From assembly GCA_946558465.1 (NCBI GenBank), contig CAMNTM010000004.1, forward strand, positions 186,001-250,000: DNA of 64,000 nt. The letters are read 5' to 3'. The notes under the pieces were generated by a model, which saw only the letters and a list, made by a program, of their open reading frames with translations, was not told the DNA's origin and ran no database searches. The translations under genes were made by a program, and so were the position numbers. This DNA comes from an uncultured Lachnospiraceae bacterium (GTDB lineage Bacteria; Bacillota; Clostridia; Lachnospirales; Lachnospiraceae). Below, piece by piece: positions 17,859 to 26,529 of this stretch. The first letter of the stretch is position 1. Each line of letters starts with the position of its first letter.

Positions 17859-19155
17859 TGCTTCCCGGATGCTGAGGAATGATAAGCAGTACATTAAGGA
17901 TGAATACCATCCCCTGTGTTTTTACACTCATTGCTCCATGATATTTCTCAGCCACCGCTTTTATATTTGACAGTCCGGTTCCTTTTTTAAGTCCCCCTCC
18001 CTGAAAGCTGTTCTCAACTTCTATAAAAAGAAGCTCCCCCTGCATGCGCCCTGTTACATGAATATATTTCTCTGCACTATCGTTCATATTTCTGCATGCA
18101 TGGACAGCGTTATCTAAAGCATTAGACAGAATAATACAGATATCAATATCCCGCAGGCCGCATGGATATGGCAGAAAAAGCGAGCAGCAGACATCTATTC
18201 CCAGATTTTTTGCGATTCCAAGCTTGTTTCCCGCCAGAATATCTACCACCGGATTATTCGTGCTGCACGGAAATGACAGCTCTTCTGCTATTTTCTCCAT
18301 ATCTCCGATATAATGCAGCGCCTGTTCCGGCCTGCCGTTTTGCAGAAGCTCCTTTACTACCGTAATGTGGTTCTTGATATCATGACGAAACGACTTTGTT
18401 TTTTCATAACGAGTCTTTGCCTCCTCTACATATTGATTCAGAGAATGCTCCTCCTGCTCCAACAGCGACAATTCCGTACTGAGCCGGAAATTCCGCATCA
18501 AATTTTTATAAACAAACAGGATACAAAACAAGCCTGCCATCCCCAAAAGCTGCATGACAAGCATCTGACAGTGATTTGGATATATCGTAATTTTGCTGTC
18601 GTCCGTAACAGCCATACTATAGACAACAGAATTAATGTATTCATCCATAATAAAGATCATCAGCATCGGGATTAAAACCAAAAACACATATTGCTTTTCG
18701 ATGATTTCATTATCGGAAAAGTATCTCCGCACCATATAACAGCAGGCTCCCATCATAAGCAGCGACACTATATTCCCTGACAGCATAAATATAATACCGA
18801 CTCTACTCTGATCAAACGCAGACATCAGCGGATAAAGAATACTCAGCAGAGAATTCATAATTCCATAAACAAGCTGCATAATCAGGGCTGACAGAGCCGC
18901 ATATAAAACAGCAGTCTTCCAATCTGACCGGCAGATTAGAATTCCGCATGCTGCAAGCAGAAGGACATATACTGCAAATCCGGCAATCATGCCGGCCGGA
19001 CCAAAATGAATCACCGCAACAGCGCATAAAGTATATAAGAAATAATAATAAAACTTTATCTTCTTATACAAAAACCTGGTAAACAAATAAAATCCGAAAA
19101 GCATCTGGATACTTCCCATGATATATTCATTAAAAAAATCTACATACTCCGCCAT
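17851..19155 (-). CDS. AgrC-like sensor histidine kinase
   Basis: The 434-residue protein has a polytopic N-terminal half (residues about 10-215, six or seven membrane segments). A helix follows with the HisKA-like box FRHDIKNHITVVKELL, then a GHKL-type ATPase domain (SNALDNAVHACRN, GTGLSNIKAVAEKYHG). This is the AgrC/ComD/GHKL class, which usually detects peptides. The gene lies 27 bases behind the response-regulator gene. No AgrB protease or AgrD precursor gene is present within several kilobases, so any peptide signal must come from elsewhere. Confidence 0.9.
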   Translation of the reverse strand: MAEYVDFFNEYIMGSIQMLFGFYLFTRFLYKKIKFYYYFLYTLCAVAVIHFGPAGMIAGFAVYVLLLAACGILICRSDWKTAVLYAALSALIMQLVYGIMNSLLSILYPLMSAFDQSRVGIIFMLSGNIVSLLMMGACCYMVRRYFSDNEIIEKQYVFLVLIPMLMIFIMDEYINSVVYSMAVTDDSKITIYPNHCQMLVMQLLGMAGLFCILFVYKNLMRNFRLSTELSLLEQEEHSLNQYVEEAKTRYEKTKSFRHDIKNHITVVKELLQNGRPEQALHYIGDMEKIAEELSFPCSTNNPVVDILAGNKLGIAKNLGIDVCCSLFLPYPCGLRDIDICIILSNALDNAVHACRNMNDSAEKYIHVTGRMQGELLFIEVENSFQGGGLKKGTGLSNIKAVAEKYHGAMSVKTQGMVFILNVLLIIPQHPGSNA

Positions 19156-19182
19156 TCATCTCCTCCTGCATGCAAAAGCTTC

Positions 19183-19887
19183 TTATAAATCTCTCATATA
19201 CTGCAAAATAACGCTGGAAAACTCCTTGCTGCGCAGCCGCGATACAGGTATCTTTTTACCGCCTTCCATATATGCCGTTCCATTCTTATAGCTTTTTAAA
19301 TACTTTAGATGAATCAGATAACTCCTATGACACCGGAAAAACTTATTGTCCAGCTTGGTTTCCAGATTCTCAATCCGGTCATAAAAATCAATGATCTCAG
19401 ATGAAATTAAATGCAGATATATTTTCCGGTCAATGATTTCACAAAAGACAATATCTTCCAGAGAAATAATTCGGCTTTCATACCCTTTTTGAACAAGCAG
19501 GTTTGCTTCCCTCGCATTCTGCATGGAGATAAAAAGACGCTCCATTGTTCTTTCGAAACTTTTTTCTTCGATTGGTTTCACCAGGTAATCATATGCCTGC
19601 ACCTCAAAAGATTGAAATACCATCTCTCTAAGGACTGTGATAAAAATCAGAAACCCCCGAAAGCTGCGCTCCCGCAGCTTTCTTGCTGTTTCCATACCAT
19701 CTATATCCTTCATCTTAATATCTAAAAACAGAATATCGATCTGTTTATCATATTTTAGTAATTCTGCACCGCAGGAAAACATTTGAATCGCCGCATCCAT
19801 ATTCTTTCTGCGGAAAAAACCAGACGTCATCATCCGAATATGCTCAGACATATACTTTTCATCATCACAGACTGCAACATGAATCAT
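19183..19887 (-). CDS. AgrA/LytTR-family response regulator
   Basis: The receiver domain opens MIHVAVCDDEKYMSEHIRMM, with the phospho-acceptor Asp in IDILFLDIKMKDIDGME and the Lys of DYLVKPIEEKSF. The C-terminal LytTR DNA-binding domain has FFRCHRSYLIHLKYLKSYKN and ends near RLRSKEFSSVILQYMRDL. The start at 19887 is chosen for GAGGAGGTGGTGAC before the ATG; 18 in-frame codons upstream lack a comparable site. It pairs with the AgrC-like kinase encoded next. I see no convincing LytTR direct-repeat site in the 270-base upstream gap, which otherwise holds only the gpmI-unit terminator. Confidence 0.92.
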   Translation of the reverse strand: MIHVAVCDDEKYMSEHIRMMTSGFFRRKNMDAAIQMFSCGAELLKYDKQIDILFLDIKMKDIDGMETARKLRERSFRGFLIFITVLREMVFQSFEVQAYDYLVKPIEEKSFERTMERLFISMQNAREANLLVQKGYESRIISLEDIVFCEIIDRKIYLHLISSEIIDFYDRIENLETKLDNKFFRCHRSYLIHLKYLKSYKNGTAYMEGGKKIPVSRLRSKEFSSVILQYMRDL

Positions 19888-20100
19888 GTCACCACCTCCT
19901 CGTATAATATCTAAGTTTTCTCTAACACCAAAAAACAGCAATACAGCTTTTTCGACCTTTTAGGACACAAAATAACACATCCTGCTGCCAGATGCTTTTT
20001 GAATGCCGTGGAATGTTTGTAATGCTTCTTACAGAAATTTAATATCAAAATCCTGATGCTGTAATCATAACAAAATTTGTATATCCTTTCAATATTCATC

Positions 20101-20134
20101 AAAAATAACAGCCGGTCAACCTATGACCAGCTGT
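20101..20134 (-). terminator. Terminator of the gpmI/wHTH unit
   Basis: On the minus strand ACAGCTGGTCA and TGACCGGCTGT form an 11-bp stem (one G-T or mismatched pair) with a five-base loop, followed by TATTTTTG. Confidence 0.85.
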
Positions 20135-20159
20135 CATGAATTTTCTTATATTCTTTTTC

Positions 20160-20453
20160 TTATGACCTGAATTTAATTGTAGTCTTTTCAGGTTCTTTTG
20201 TAATCACAATCCTATCCGACTTATGCAGCTTATCAATTGCCTCCTTTACCTCATGCTCCATAAGATGAAGCTCTTCAGATATCTGCTTGACAGTCGGGGT
20301 AATTCCATGCTTATCCATAAAGGATTTCATATGGTCGTATACCTTCTGTGGAATCTCCTCTATATCATTCATACTGTCCATTTCATTATACCTGCCTTTA
20401 GTTTTAGCCTTATTATCTGTCGGATGTTTTTGTTTTATACAAGGTTTCTCCAT
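20160..20453 (-). CDS. Small winged-helix-like protein coupled to gpmI
   Basis: The product has up to 97 residues. The core EEIPQKVYDHMKSFMDKHGI, then TPTVKQISEELHLMEHEVKEA and IDKLHKSDRIVI, looks like a winged helix-turn-helix of the LexA N-terminal or sigma-region type. The ATG at 20453 follows the gpmI stop directly (TAGATG), which favours translational coupling. A second ATG 24 codons later (MDSMND) has the weak site AAAGGCAGG. The first 24 residues are basic and disordered. A DNA-binding role is inferred only from fold resemblance. Confidence 0.75.
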   Translation of the reverse strand: MEKPCIKQKHPTDNKAKTKGRYNEMDSMNDIEEIPQKVYDHMKSFMDKHGITPTVKQISEELHLMEHEVKEAIDKLHKSDRIVITKEPEKTTIKFRS

Positions 20454-21995
20454 CTACTTTACAATCAAGCTTTTTCCTGTCATCTCTTTCGGCTGTTCCA
20501 TACCCATAAGTTCAATCAATGTCGGTGCAATATCTGCCAGACAGCCGCCTTCCCGCAGTCTGTACGCCGGGTCTGCATTTACCAGGATAAACGGTACCGG
20601 ATTGGTCGTATGCGCAGTAAAGGGTTCGCCTGTCTCTTCATCAATAAGCTGTTCTGCATTGCCATGATCCGCACAGATAAACATCTGCCCTCCTGCCTCT
20701 TTGACCGCGTCCACTGCTTTACCTACACACTCGTCAACCGCTTCAATCGCCTGAATCGCTGCTGCCTCTACTCCGGTATGTCCCACCATATCCGGATTGG
20801 CAAAATTAATGATAATCACATCGTATTTTTCAGATTGAACCGCCCCGACAAGCTTTTCGCACACCTCGTATGCACTCATCTCCGGCTTTAGATCATAGGT
20901 TGCCACCTTCGGAGAATTTACAAGAATCCGGTCCTCTCCCTCATTTGGCTCCTCCACACCACCGTTAAAGAAGAAGGTAACGTGTGCGTATTTCTCCGTC
21001 TCAGCGATACGCGCCTGCTTCTTTCCGTTTGCTGCAAGGAACTCTCCGAATGTATTGGTAATCTCTTCCTTTACAAATGCCACCATCTTATTTTCAATTG
21101 TTACATCATATTCGGTGAAACATACATAAGTTGTTTTTACTCTTCTGCCTCTGTCAAAGCCTGAAAATTCTTCATCGCAGAAGGCTCTTGTAATCTCCCT
21201 CGCACGGTCGGGACGGAAATTAAAGAAGATAATAGAATCGTTATCTTGAATCGTTGCAGCCGGAACCCCCTCCTTCATCACAACGGTCGGCAGCACAAAT
21301 TCATCTGTAATATCCTTATCATAAGAAATTTGTATACCTTCCGGTCCTCTTACTGCCTGCTCTCCTTCTCCGTAAACCATTGCACGGTAGGCCTTCTCCA
21401 CACGCTCCCAGCGGTTATCTCTGTCCATTGCATAATAGCGGCCCATAACAGTAGCAACCTCGCCGACTCCAATCTCCCGCATTTTTTCCACCAGCTCCTC
21501 GACATATCCTTTACCGGAAGCCGGCGGTGTGTCCCGTCCGTCCAAAAAGCAGTGTACATATACCTTCTCGATTCCTTGACGCTTTGCCAGTTCTAAAAGT
21601 CCGTAGATATGAGTATTATGACTGTGTACACCACCGTCAGACACCAGTCCATACATATGGAGTGCACTGTTATTCTTCTTTACATTCTCACATGCCGCAA
21701 GGAGTGCTTTGTTCTCAAAGAAATCTCCATCCTGAATCGCCTTCGTAATCTTAGTTAGATCCTGATATACAATACGGCCCGCACCCATATTCAAGTGCCC
21801 TACTTCAGAGTTTCCCATCTGGCCGTCCGGAAGCCCTACTGCCAGACCGCTTGCATTTCCTTTGACAAAAGGACACTCTGCCATCAGCCTGTCCATAACC
21901 GGAGTTTTTCCTTCTCTGACTGCATTTCCCTCCATCTTTTCATTAAGCCCGTAGCCGTCCAATATCATAAGTACTGTTGGTTTTTTCATCATCAT
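20454..21995 (-). CDS. gpmI: 2,3-bisphosphoglycerate-independent phosphoglycerate mutase
   Basis: This Mn-dependent glycolytic enzyme interconverts 3- and 2-phosphoglycerate. The 513-residue product has the metal-binding start MILDGYGL, the catalytic serine motif [17 protein letters not shown], the domain block [12 protein letters not shown], the NFRPDRARE region, and the C-terminal metal ligands in [12 protein letters not shown] and [11 protein letters not shown]. The start has three Met codons (MMMKK), so the exact first residue is uncertain by two. No other glycolytic gene is adjacent, unlike the usual gap-pgk-tpi-gpm cluster. The following small gene is coupled to it. Confidence 0.97.
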   Translation of the reverse strand: MMMKKPTVLMILDGYGLNEKMEGNAVREGKTPVMDRLMAECPFVKGNASGLAVGLPDGQMGNSEVGHLNMGAGRIVYQDLTKITKAIQDGDFFENKALLAACENVKKNNSALHMYGLVSDGGVHSHNTHIYGLLELAKRQGIEKVYVHCFLDGRDTPPASGKGYVEELVEKMREIGVGEVATVMGRYYAMDRDNRWERVEKAYRAMVYGEGEQAVRGPEGIQISYDKDITDEFVLPTVVMKEGVPAATIQDNDSIIFFNFRPDRAREITRAFCDEEFSGFDRGRRVKTTYVCFTEYDVTIENKMVAFVKEEITNTFGEFLAANGKKQARIAETEKYAHVTFFFNGGVEEPNEGEDRILVNSPKVATYDLKPEMSAYEVCEKLVGAVQSEKYDVIIINFANPDMVGHTGVEAAAIQAIEAVDECVGKAVDAVKEAGGQMFICADHGNAEQLIDEETGEPFTAHTTNPVPFILVNADPAYRLREGGCLADIAPTLIELMGMEQPKEMTGKSLIVK

Positions 21996-22033
21996 AAATA
22001 CACTCCTTCATTTTTCTTATTATCTGTCTTTTA

Positions 22034-22864
22034 TCAGTCAAATAACCTCTCAAGCCAAGCATCCGCAAGACCTGCCCACTGCGCACACTCCGCCTGCACA
22101 CCGCTTCCATCTGCACGCTCTACAGCCGGACTGGCTAGACTCAGGCCGTGCTCTCCCTTTGGAAAGATGTGAAGCTCTGCCGGCACACCTGCCCTTCTAA
22201 GCGCCGATACCATAAGAAGTGAATTCTCCACCGGCACAGACATATCCTCCATTGTATGCCAGATAAAACAGGGCGGCATCGTCTCTGTGACAAACCTTTC
22301 AACCGACACCTCAGCCGCACGCTCCCCAAGCTCTTCCCCCAAAAGATTCTCAAAGCTTCCTGTGTGTGCATATCTCTTATCCGAAGTAATTACCGGATAA
22401 CTCAACATAATCCCTGCAGGTCTTAACTCCTCTGCCAAAACACCTAGCCCCGATGTCATAAAATCTCTGTTCCAGAAAGCACCATAGCACGCTGCCAGAT
22501 GTCCTCCCGCCGAGGAACCCTGTACCACAAGTCTGTCCACATCCACATTCCAGATGTCTGCATGCTTTCGAATGATTTTCACCGCCTGCCCTGCCTCAAG
22601 CACCTGCGTCGGGAATCGATGCGGTGCCGTAGAATACCGCAGCACACATGCGTGACAGCCCCTGTTCAGAAAATGCACTGCGAGCGGCTCTCCCTCCCGG
22701 TAGCTGGTAAATTCATATCCGCCGCCCGGACATATTAGAATCATCGGCCGTTTCTTAAGCTTCAGACTCCCTCCATAAGGAGTATCCAGAATATAAACCT
22801 CCAATCTCGCATCAGCAGCCGAACCTTCTGCCTGTATCGGAATTTCTCTGTATATCATAGACAT
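22034..22864 (-). CDS. Alpha/beta-hydrolase, acetyl-esterase-like
   Basis: The 276-residue cytoplasmic enzyme has the oxyanion block ICPGGGYEFTSYREGEPLA, the nucleophile Ser in VQGSSAGGHLAA, the acid Asp in WHTMEDMSVPVENS and the catalytic His in FPKGEHGLSLA. The motif set is that of the Aes/BD-FAE-type esterases often used on acetylated sugars. There is no signal peptide. AGGACCGGAAGGAG precedes the start. It stands alone between gpmI and the DUF3793 gene, with a TATAAT box on the minus strand at 22909-22914. Confidence 0.9.
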   Translation of the reverse strand: MSMIYREIPIQAEGSAADARLEVYILDTPYGGSLKLKKRPMILICPGGGYEFTSYREGEPLAVHFLNRGCHACVLRYSTAPHRFPTQVLEAGQAVKIIRKHADIWNVDVDRLVVQGSSAGGHLAACYGAFWNRDFMTSGLGVLAEELRPAGIMLSYPVITSDKRYAHTGSFENLLGEELGERAAEVSVERFVTETMPPCFIWHTMEDMSVPVENSLLMVSALRRAGVPAELHIFPKGEHGLSLASPAVERADGSGVQAECAQWAGLADAWLERLFD

Positions 22865-22970
22865 TAACTCCTTCCGGTCCTCTTAGTACTTATCCTGTCA
22901 CCAGAAAATATTATACTATAATTGTTAAAATTTGAAAACAAAAATTCATTTAAAACTTTTCTTAAAGCTT

Positions 22971-23561
22971 TCATAGTGCTATGATTTCCTGTAATGACAT
23001 GCCTGTAAGATACTCATTTACCGCACTTTGCTTTGCCTTATCATAAGCCGAAAATGTCATTCCCGCCTTCTCAGGATTCGTATATACCTTCCAATATCCT
23101 GTAAACAGACTATTTCTGCCTTCTTCTTCAATAAAACATTTCACATCCTCGACAGGATAATCCAAAAACACCCCTATCTCATGCGGAAAACAGGACCTTC
23201 TGCCGATACTCCGACAGATTCTGTCTGAAAGCTTCTCAAGCATCCTGTCCACATTTTCTGTCTCATACCCATATTTCTCTAAAAACTCCTGAACTTCGTC
23301 TCTCATAAGATAAGAAACCAGAACCGCTCTTCGAAAGAAAAATATCATACATTTTCCCTTCATCTCACCTAAAAGAAAATACTCAATTTCCGTACCCTGA
23401 AACAGCTTCTTTATCTCTTCACAGGCTCCCTTTTCCATGTTCACAATGCATGCTGTTTTCATTCCCTTAAAAAATGGCGCACACTGCAGAATCAGCTGAA
23501 ACTCTATACGCCTCGTCATATTTTCTGCAGACAGCATATAAGACACAACCTCAGCCTTCAT
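22971..23561 (-). CDS. DUF3793 family protein
   Basis: The roughly 196-residue soluble protein starts MKAEVVSYMLSAENMTRR. It contains the blocks I associate with DUF3793: CAPFFKGMKTA near residue 30, FFRRAVLVSYL near 75, and SCFPHEIGVFLDYPVEDVKC followed by TGYWKVYTNPEKA. Function is unknown. In gut Clostridia such genes often accompany flavodoxin genes, but none is here. The start at 23561 follows GGGAGAGGGGTT. The frame is open 43 codons further up, but that stretch is low-complexity and lies across the upstream terminator. Confidence 0.85.
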   Translation of the reverse strand: MKAEVVSYMLSAENMTRRIEFQLILQCAPFFKGMKTACIVNMEKGACEEIKKLFQGTEIEYFLLGEMKGKCMIFFFRRAVLVSYLMRDEVQEFLEKYGYETENVDRMLEKLSDRICRSIGRRSCFPHEIGVFLDYPVEDVKCFIEEEGRNSLFTGYWKVYTNPEKAGMTFSAYDKAKQSAVNEYLTGMSLQEIIAL

Positions 23562-23642
23562 AACCCCTCTCCCATCATTATATTTTTTTACAATAAGACC
23601 TATTTTCTTATGATAGCATCTTCCTGTAGAAAAAAAATATGC

Positions 23643-23681
23643 AAAAAAATAACGGCAGCAGCAACTTTGAAGCTGCTGCCG
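23643..23681 (-). terminator. Strong terminator downstream of the MarR gene
   Basis: On the minus strand CGGCAGCAGC pairs perfectly with GCTGCTGCCG (10 bp), followed by TTATTTTTTTGC. It lies about 115 bases beyond the MarR stop; the rest of that gap shows no gene. Confidence 0.88.
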
Positions 23682-23795
23682 CCGCGTCACTCCCCTGCGG
23701 CCTGTATTCTCATGGTCTTATACTCTTGGTCTTATGAGCTTTTATTTTTATAATCTTTTATCTTTATCATCTTCTGTTCCTGCAGTCTTTCACCT

Positions 23796-24227
23796 CTATG
23801 GTTCTTCAATATTATACAATACCCTTCCAAGCATCTTCTCCAGAGCCGCAATCTCCTTTTTACTCATCCCGATCGTCAGCATCTTATCCAGCTTTTTTCG
23901 ATCCATATCCATACGCCTTCGAATATCATAGGCCTTTTCTGTCAGGTAGATATTTTTGCAGCGCTTATCTTTATTACTTGGCACAGACAAGATATACCCC
24001 TTTTCATCCAGTCTTTTTAAAAGCCCTGTAACAGTAGGGTTCCTAAGACTTAATGCCTTTTCAATATCTCGCTGGTTTACTTCCTCTTTACTGCTTACAA
24101 ACAGATAATCCAGAACCGCGCACTGGGAAGCCGTAATGCCGATTGTACGAAGCTGATTGTTAAACTCCTTCTCATATACATTATTAATCTGTTTAAACAT
24201 AAATCCAAGCGGCATCCGTTCCTTCAT
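23796..24227 (-). CDS. MarR-family transcriptional regulator
   Basis: The 143-residue protein has the MarR winged-helix fold. Helices at the N-terminus are for dimerisation, the recognition region is EVNQRDIEKALSLRNPTVTGLLKRLDEKGYI, and the wing carries VPSNKDKRCKNIYLTEKA. Such proteins repress drug-efflux or stress genes and lose DNA binding on binding small phenolic ligands. A MATE efflux gene lies about 900 bases upstream, separated by folT; the functional link is only a suggestion from neighbourhood. The start ATG has a weak upstream purine run. Confidence 0.93.
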   Translation of the reverse strand: MKERMPLGFMFKQINNVYEKEFNNQLRTIGITASQCAVLDYLFVSSKEEVNQRDIEKALSLRNPTVTGLLKRLDEKGYILSVPSNKDKRCKNIYLTEKAYDIRRRMDMDRKKLDKMLTIGMSKKEIAALEKMLGRVLYNIEEP

Positions 24228-24319
24228 AGCTTCATCCCCCGTACTCCTGCCCTTTTTCTGCCTGTACGCTCTACTTAAGCACGCTTCCTACAGACATATA
24301 TAATGATACATCTTAATCT

Positions 24320-24883
24320 CTACCTGCGCACTTTATTCACAGCCAATCCCGGCAGATTCGCCTTCGCAAGCATCTTTACCGCCGTATAATACAGCACAAT
24401 CTCAATCGGCAGCATAATCATCTGCTTGAATGCCCGTGCCGGAAGAAGCGCTAAAAATGCGTCTCCATACAGTACCGTCAGCCAGTAAGTATTTAATATC
24501 AGGTTTACCACAATCGTTACGGTTGTGTTCGCCGCAATGATTCTGGCCAGACTCACCGGCCTCTTATACAGCATCATTCCGTAGATGGTCCCGGCAAGCA
24601 TCGTGCTGACAGTAAAGCCTGGAAAAAATCCTCCGACCGGCTTCATAATGTAAGCGATAATGTCTGAAAGTCCCCCAACCACGCAGCCGACAGCCGGCCC
24701 GAACAGCATTCCTGTCAATTCCTTTGCAATAAAGTCAAAGCCAATCCTTAAATACTCTGTAAGCTGCAGCCGGTAAAAGCCAAGCACAACTGCAATTGCC
24801 AGCAGCATCGCTGACGCAGCCAAAGTCTTTAAGTCTCTTAACTCATGAAAGGAGTCTGTAAATAGTGTCTTGATTTTCTTCAT
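24320..24883 (-). CDS. folT: ECF transporter folate-specific S component
   Basis: The 187-residue protein has six membrane segments and resembles the FolT family of energy-coupling-factor S components (GFDFIAKELTGMLFGPAVGC, GGLSDIIAYIMKPVGGFFPGFT). The S component binds folate and docks on the shared EcfT/A/A' module, whose genes are not in this window. A THF riboswitch lies directly upstream, which independently supports folate as the substrate. AAAGGAGG lies 9 bases before the ATG. Confidence 0.93.
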   Translation of the reverse strand: MKKIKTLFTDSFHELRDLKTLAASAMLLAIAVVLGFYRLQLTEYLRIGFDFIAKELTGMLFGPAVGCVVGGLSDIIAYIMKPVGGFFPGFTVSTMLAGTIYGMMLYKRPVSLARIIAANTTVTIVVNLILNTYWLTVLYGDAFLALLPARAFKQMIMLPIEIVLYYTAVKMLAKANLPGLAVNKVRR

Positions 24884-24950
24884 AAAAATTACCTCCTTTG
24901 CAGTAGTCCTTAAAGCTACGCATAGCAGGTAATCCTATCCGTCTATGTGT

Positions 24951-25062
24951 AGCAGCGGGATGCGGAGTGTGTACCGCGGGTATCTGATCTGTCAGGATAC
25001 TCTTCGTCCGCCTGGCAACTCCCCGTCCAGGCGGCACTTGACGCACACATTCCTACTCTGCT
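24951..25062 (-). promoter_or_regulatory. Tetrahydrofolate (THF) riboswitch upstream of folT
   Basis: Read on the minus strand the segment has the THF aptamer landmarks in order: AGAGTAGG, GCGTCAAGTGCC, GGGGAGTTGCC, ACGAAGAG, CCCGCGGTA and GCATCCCGCT. The outer helix pairs AGCAGAGTAG-side bases with CCGCTGCT at the other end. The expression platform (24884-24950) is readable. ATTACCT (24927-24933) can pair with AGGTAAT at the folT ribosome site. The same ATTACCT lies in the loop of a 10-bp hairpin (CTACACATAG with CTATGCGTAG, one mismatch) that would compete. Control is probably at translation. Confidence 0.9.
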
Positions 25063-25140
25063 TTTTGCTGTTTAATTGTTTCGATTCATTCTAACACACT
25101 TTAAATCTAAGAGCAACAAAAAAATATGCCGCTTCTAAAG

Positions 25141-26502
25141 CTAACTACAGCGCTTAAGCTCCCGCACTGCCAGGCCAATAGCCGCTGCCGCTGCCGCACC
25201 GTCTGCAATCGGACCTGCATACATCAATCCGTCAATTCCCATAAAAAGCGGGAAAATCAAAATAAGCGGCATTAAAAAAATAATCTGTTTCGTCAAGGAT
25301 ACGACAATTCCAAGCTTTGCTTTCCCGATAGATGTAAAAAATCCTGTGCTCATAGGCTGAATCCCATTGATAAATGTCATAAACATAAAGATTCTGAAGT
25401 ACCGCTCGGCAAACTGGAAATACTCCTCGCTTCCTGTCCCGAAAATCCCTATAATCTGCCGTGAAAAAAACTGAAAGCATAGAAAAAACACAATGCCTAT
25501 CATTACACAAATTTGAAACGCCTTTTTATACACATCCCGTACTCTGTCATAATGGGCTGCTCCATAATTAAATCCCCAGAGGGGCTGACAGCCCTGTGAA
25601 ATTCCAATACAAATCGACATAAATACCATATTCACCTTAGAGATCACTCCGACACAGGCCAGTGGAATATCCGTCCCATACATTGATACAGCACCATAAT
25701 GACGAAGACTGTTATTGAGCACAATCTGCACTAGCGCATTTGCAACCTGATTAATACCGGCAGCCATCCCAAGAGACACAATCGCTTTCAAATATTCTGC
25801 CCTCGGTCTTAATTTCTTTAAAGTAAGCTCCATCTTTCGAAACCTGATAAAATAAAGAATTACCAAAAAGCCTGAAACCACCTGCCCGATTACAGTAGCC
25901 CACGCCGCTCCCTTAATTCCCCAGTCGAATTCAAAAATAAAAAGGGGGTCCAAGATTGTATTGAGAATCGCTCCGCTCAACATGCAGGTCATAGAATATG
26001 TGGGACTCCTGTCTGCACGAATGAGATGATTTCCCCCGGTTGTCAATATCAAAAAAGGAATGCCGAGTGCAGTGATGCTTGTATAATCTACCGCAAAGGG
26101 AAGTACATCCGGCGTTACGCCGAAAAGCTCCAAAAGCGGATTCAAAAACAGGAGGGTAATCACCGCAATCATCGTACCGCTTACTGCCAGTCCGGACAGG
26201 CCCGTCCCGGCAATCCTGCTTGCCTGCCCCAGATTTCCCCGTCCGGATTCCAGATTAAAATTAGACGAGCTTCCAATCCCAAGAAGCAGCGCCGTGGCTG
26301 TACAGATAATTGAGATAGGAAATGCAATATTCGTAGCTGCATTGCCGAGCATACCTACTCCCTGTCCGATAAAAATCTGATCTACAATATTATAAAGAGA
26401 GCTTACCAGCATACTGATAATAGCCGGTACTGCAAATTTCGCAATCAGCCTCCCTGTCTTTTCGGATGCCAGAGGATTTTCTGGCACTGCCACCTCTTTC
26501 AT
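25141..26502 (-). CDS. MATE-family multidrug efflux transporter
   Basis: The 453-residue protein has 12 membrane segments in two MATE halves. It opens KFAVPAIISMLVSSLYNIVDQIFIG, the usual first helix of the DinF/NorM-like clostridial subgroup, and carries GISQGCQPLWGFNYGA in the second half. It would export cationic drugs in exchange for Na+ or H+. The gene ends about 80 bases before the THF riboswitch of folT and is read in the same direction. I see no strong terminator in that gap, so some read-through is possible. Confidence 0.94.
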   Translation of the reverse strand: MKEVAVPENPLASEKTGRLIAKFAVPAIISMLVSSLYNIVDQIFIGQGVGMLGNAATNIAFPISIICTATALLLGIGSSSNFNLESGRGNLGQASRIAGTGLSGLAVSGTMIAVITLLFLNPLLELFGVTPDVLPFAVDYTSITALGIPFLILTTGGNHLIRADRSPTYSMTCMLSGAILNTILDPLFIFEFDWGIKGAAWATVIGQVVSGFLVILYFIRFRKMELTLKKLRPRAEYLKAIVSLGMAAGINQVANALVQIVLNNSLRHYGAVSMYGTDIPLACVGVISKVNMVFMSICIGISQGCQPLWGFNYGAAHYDRVRDVYKKAFQICVMIGIVFFLCFQFFSRQIIGIFGTGSEEYFQFAERYFRIFMFMTFINGIQPMSTGFFTSIGKAKLGIVVSLTKQIIFLMPLILIFPLFMGIDGLMYAGPIADGAAAAAAIGLAVRELKRCS

Positions 26503-26529
26503 ATCATCACTCTCTTAAACCCATTCTGA

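Noticed and set aside
19888..20100. LytTR direct-repeat sites upstream of the AgrA-like gene
   Set aside because: No pair of matching 9-base repeats at helical spacing could be found by eye.
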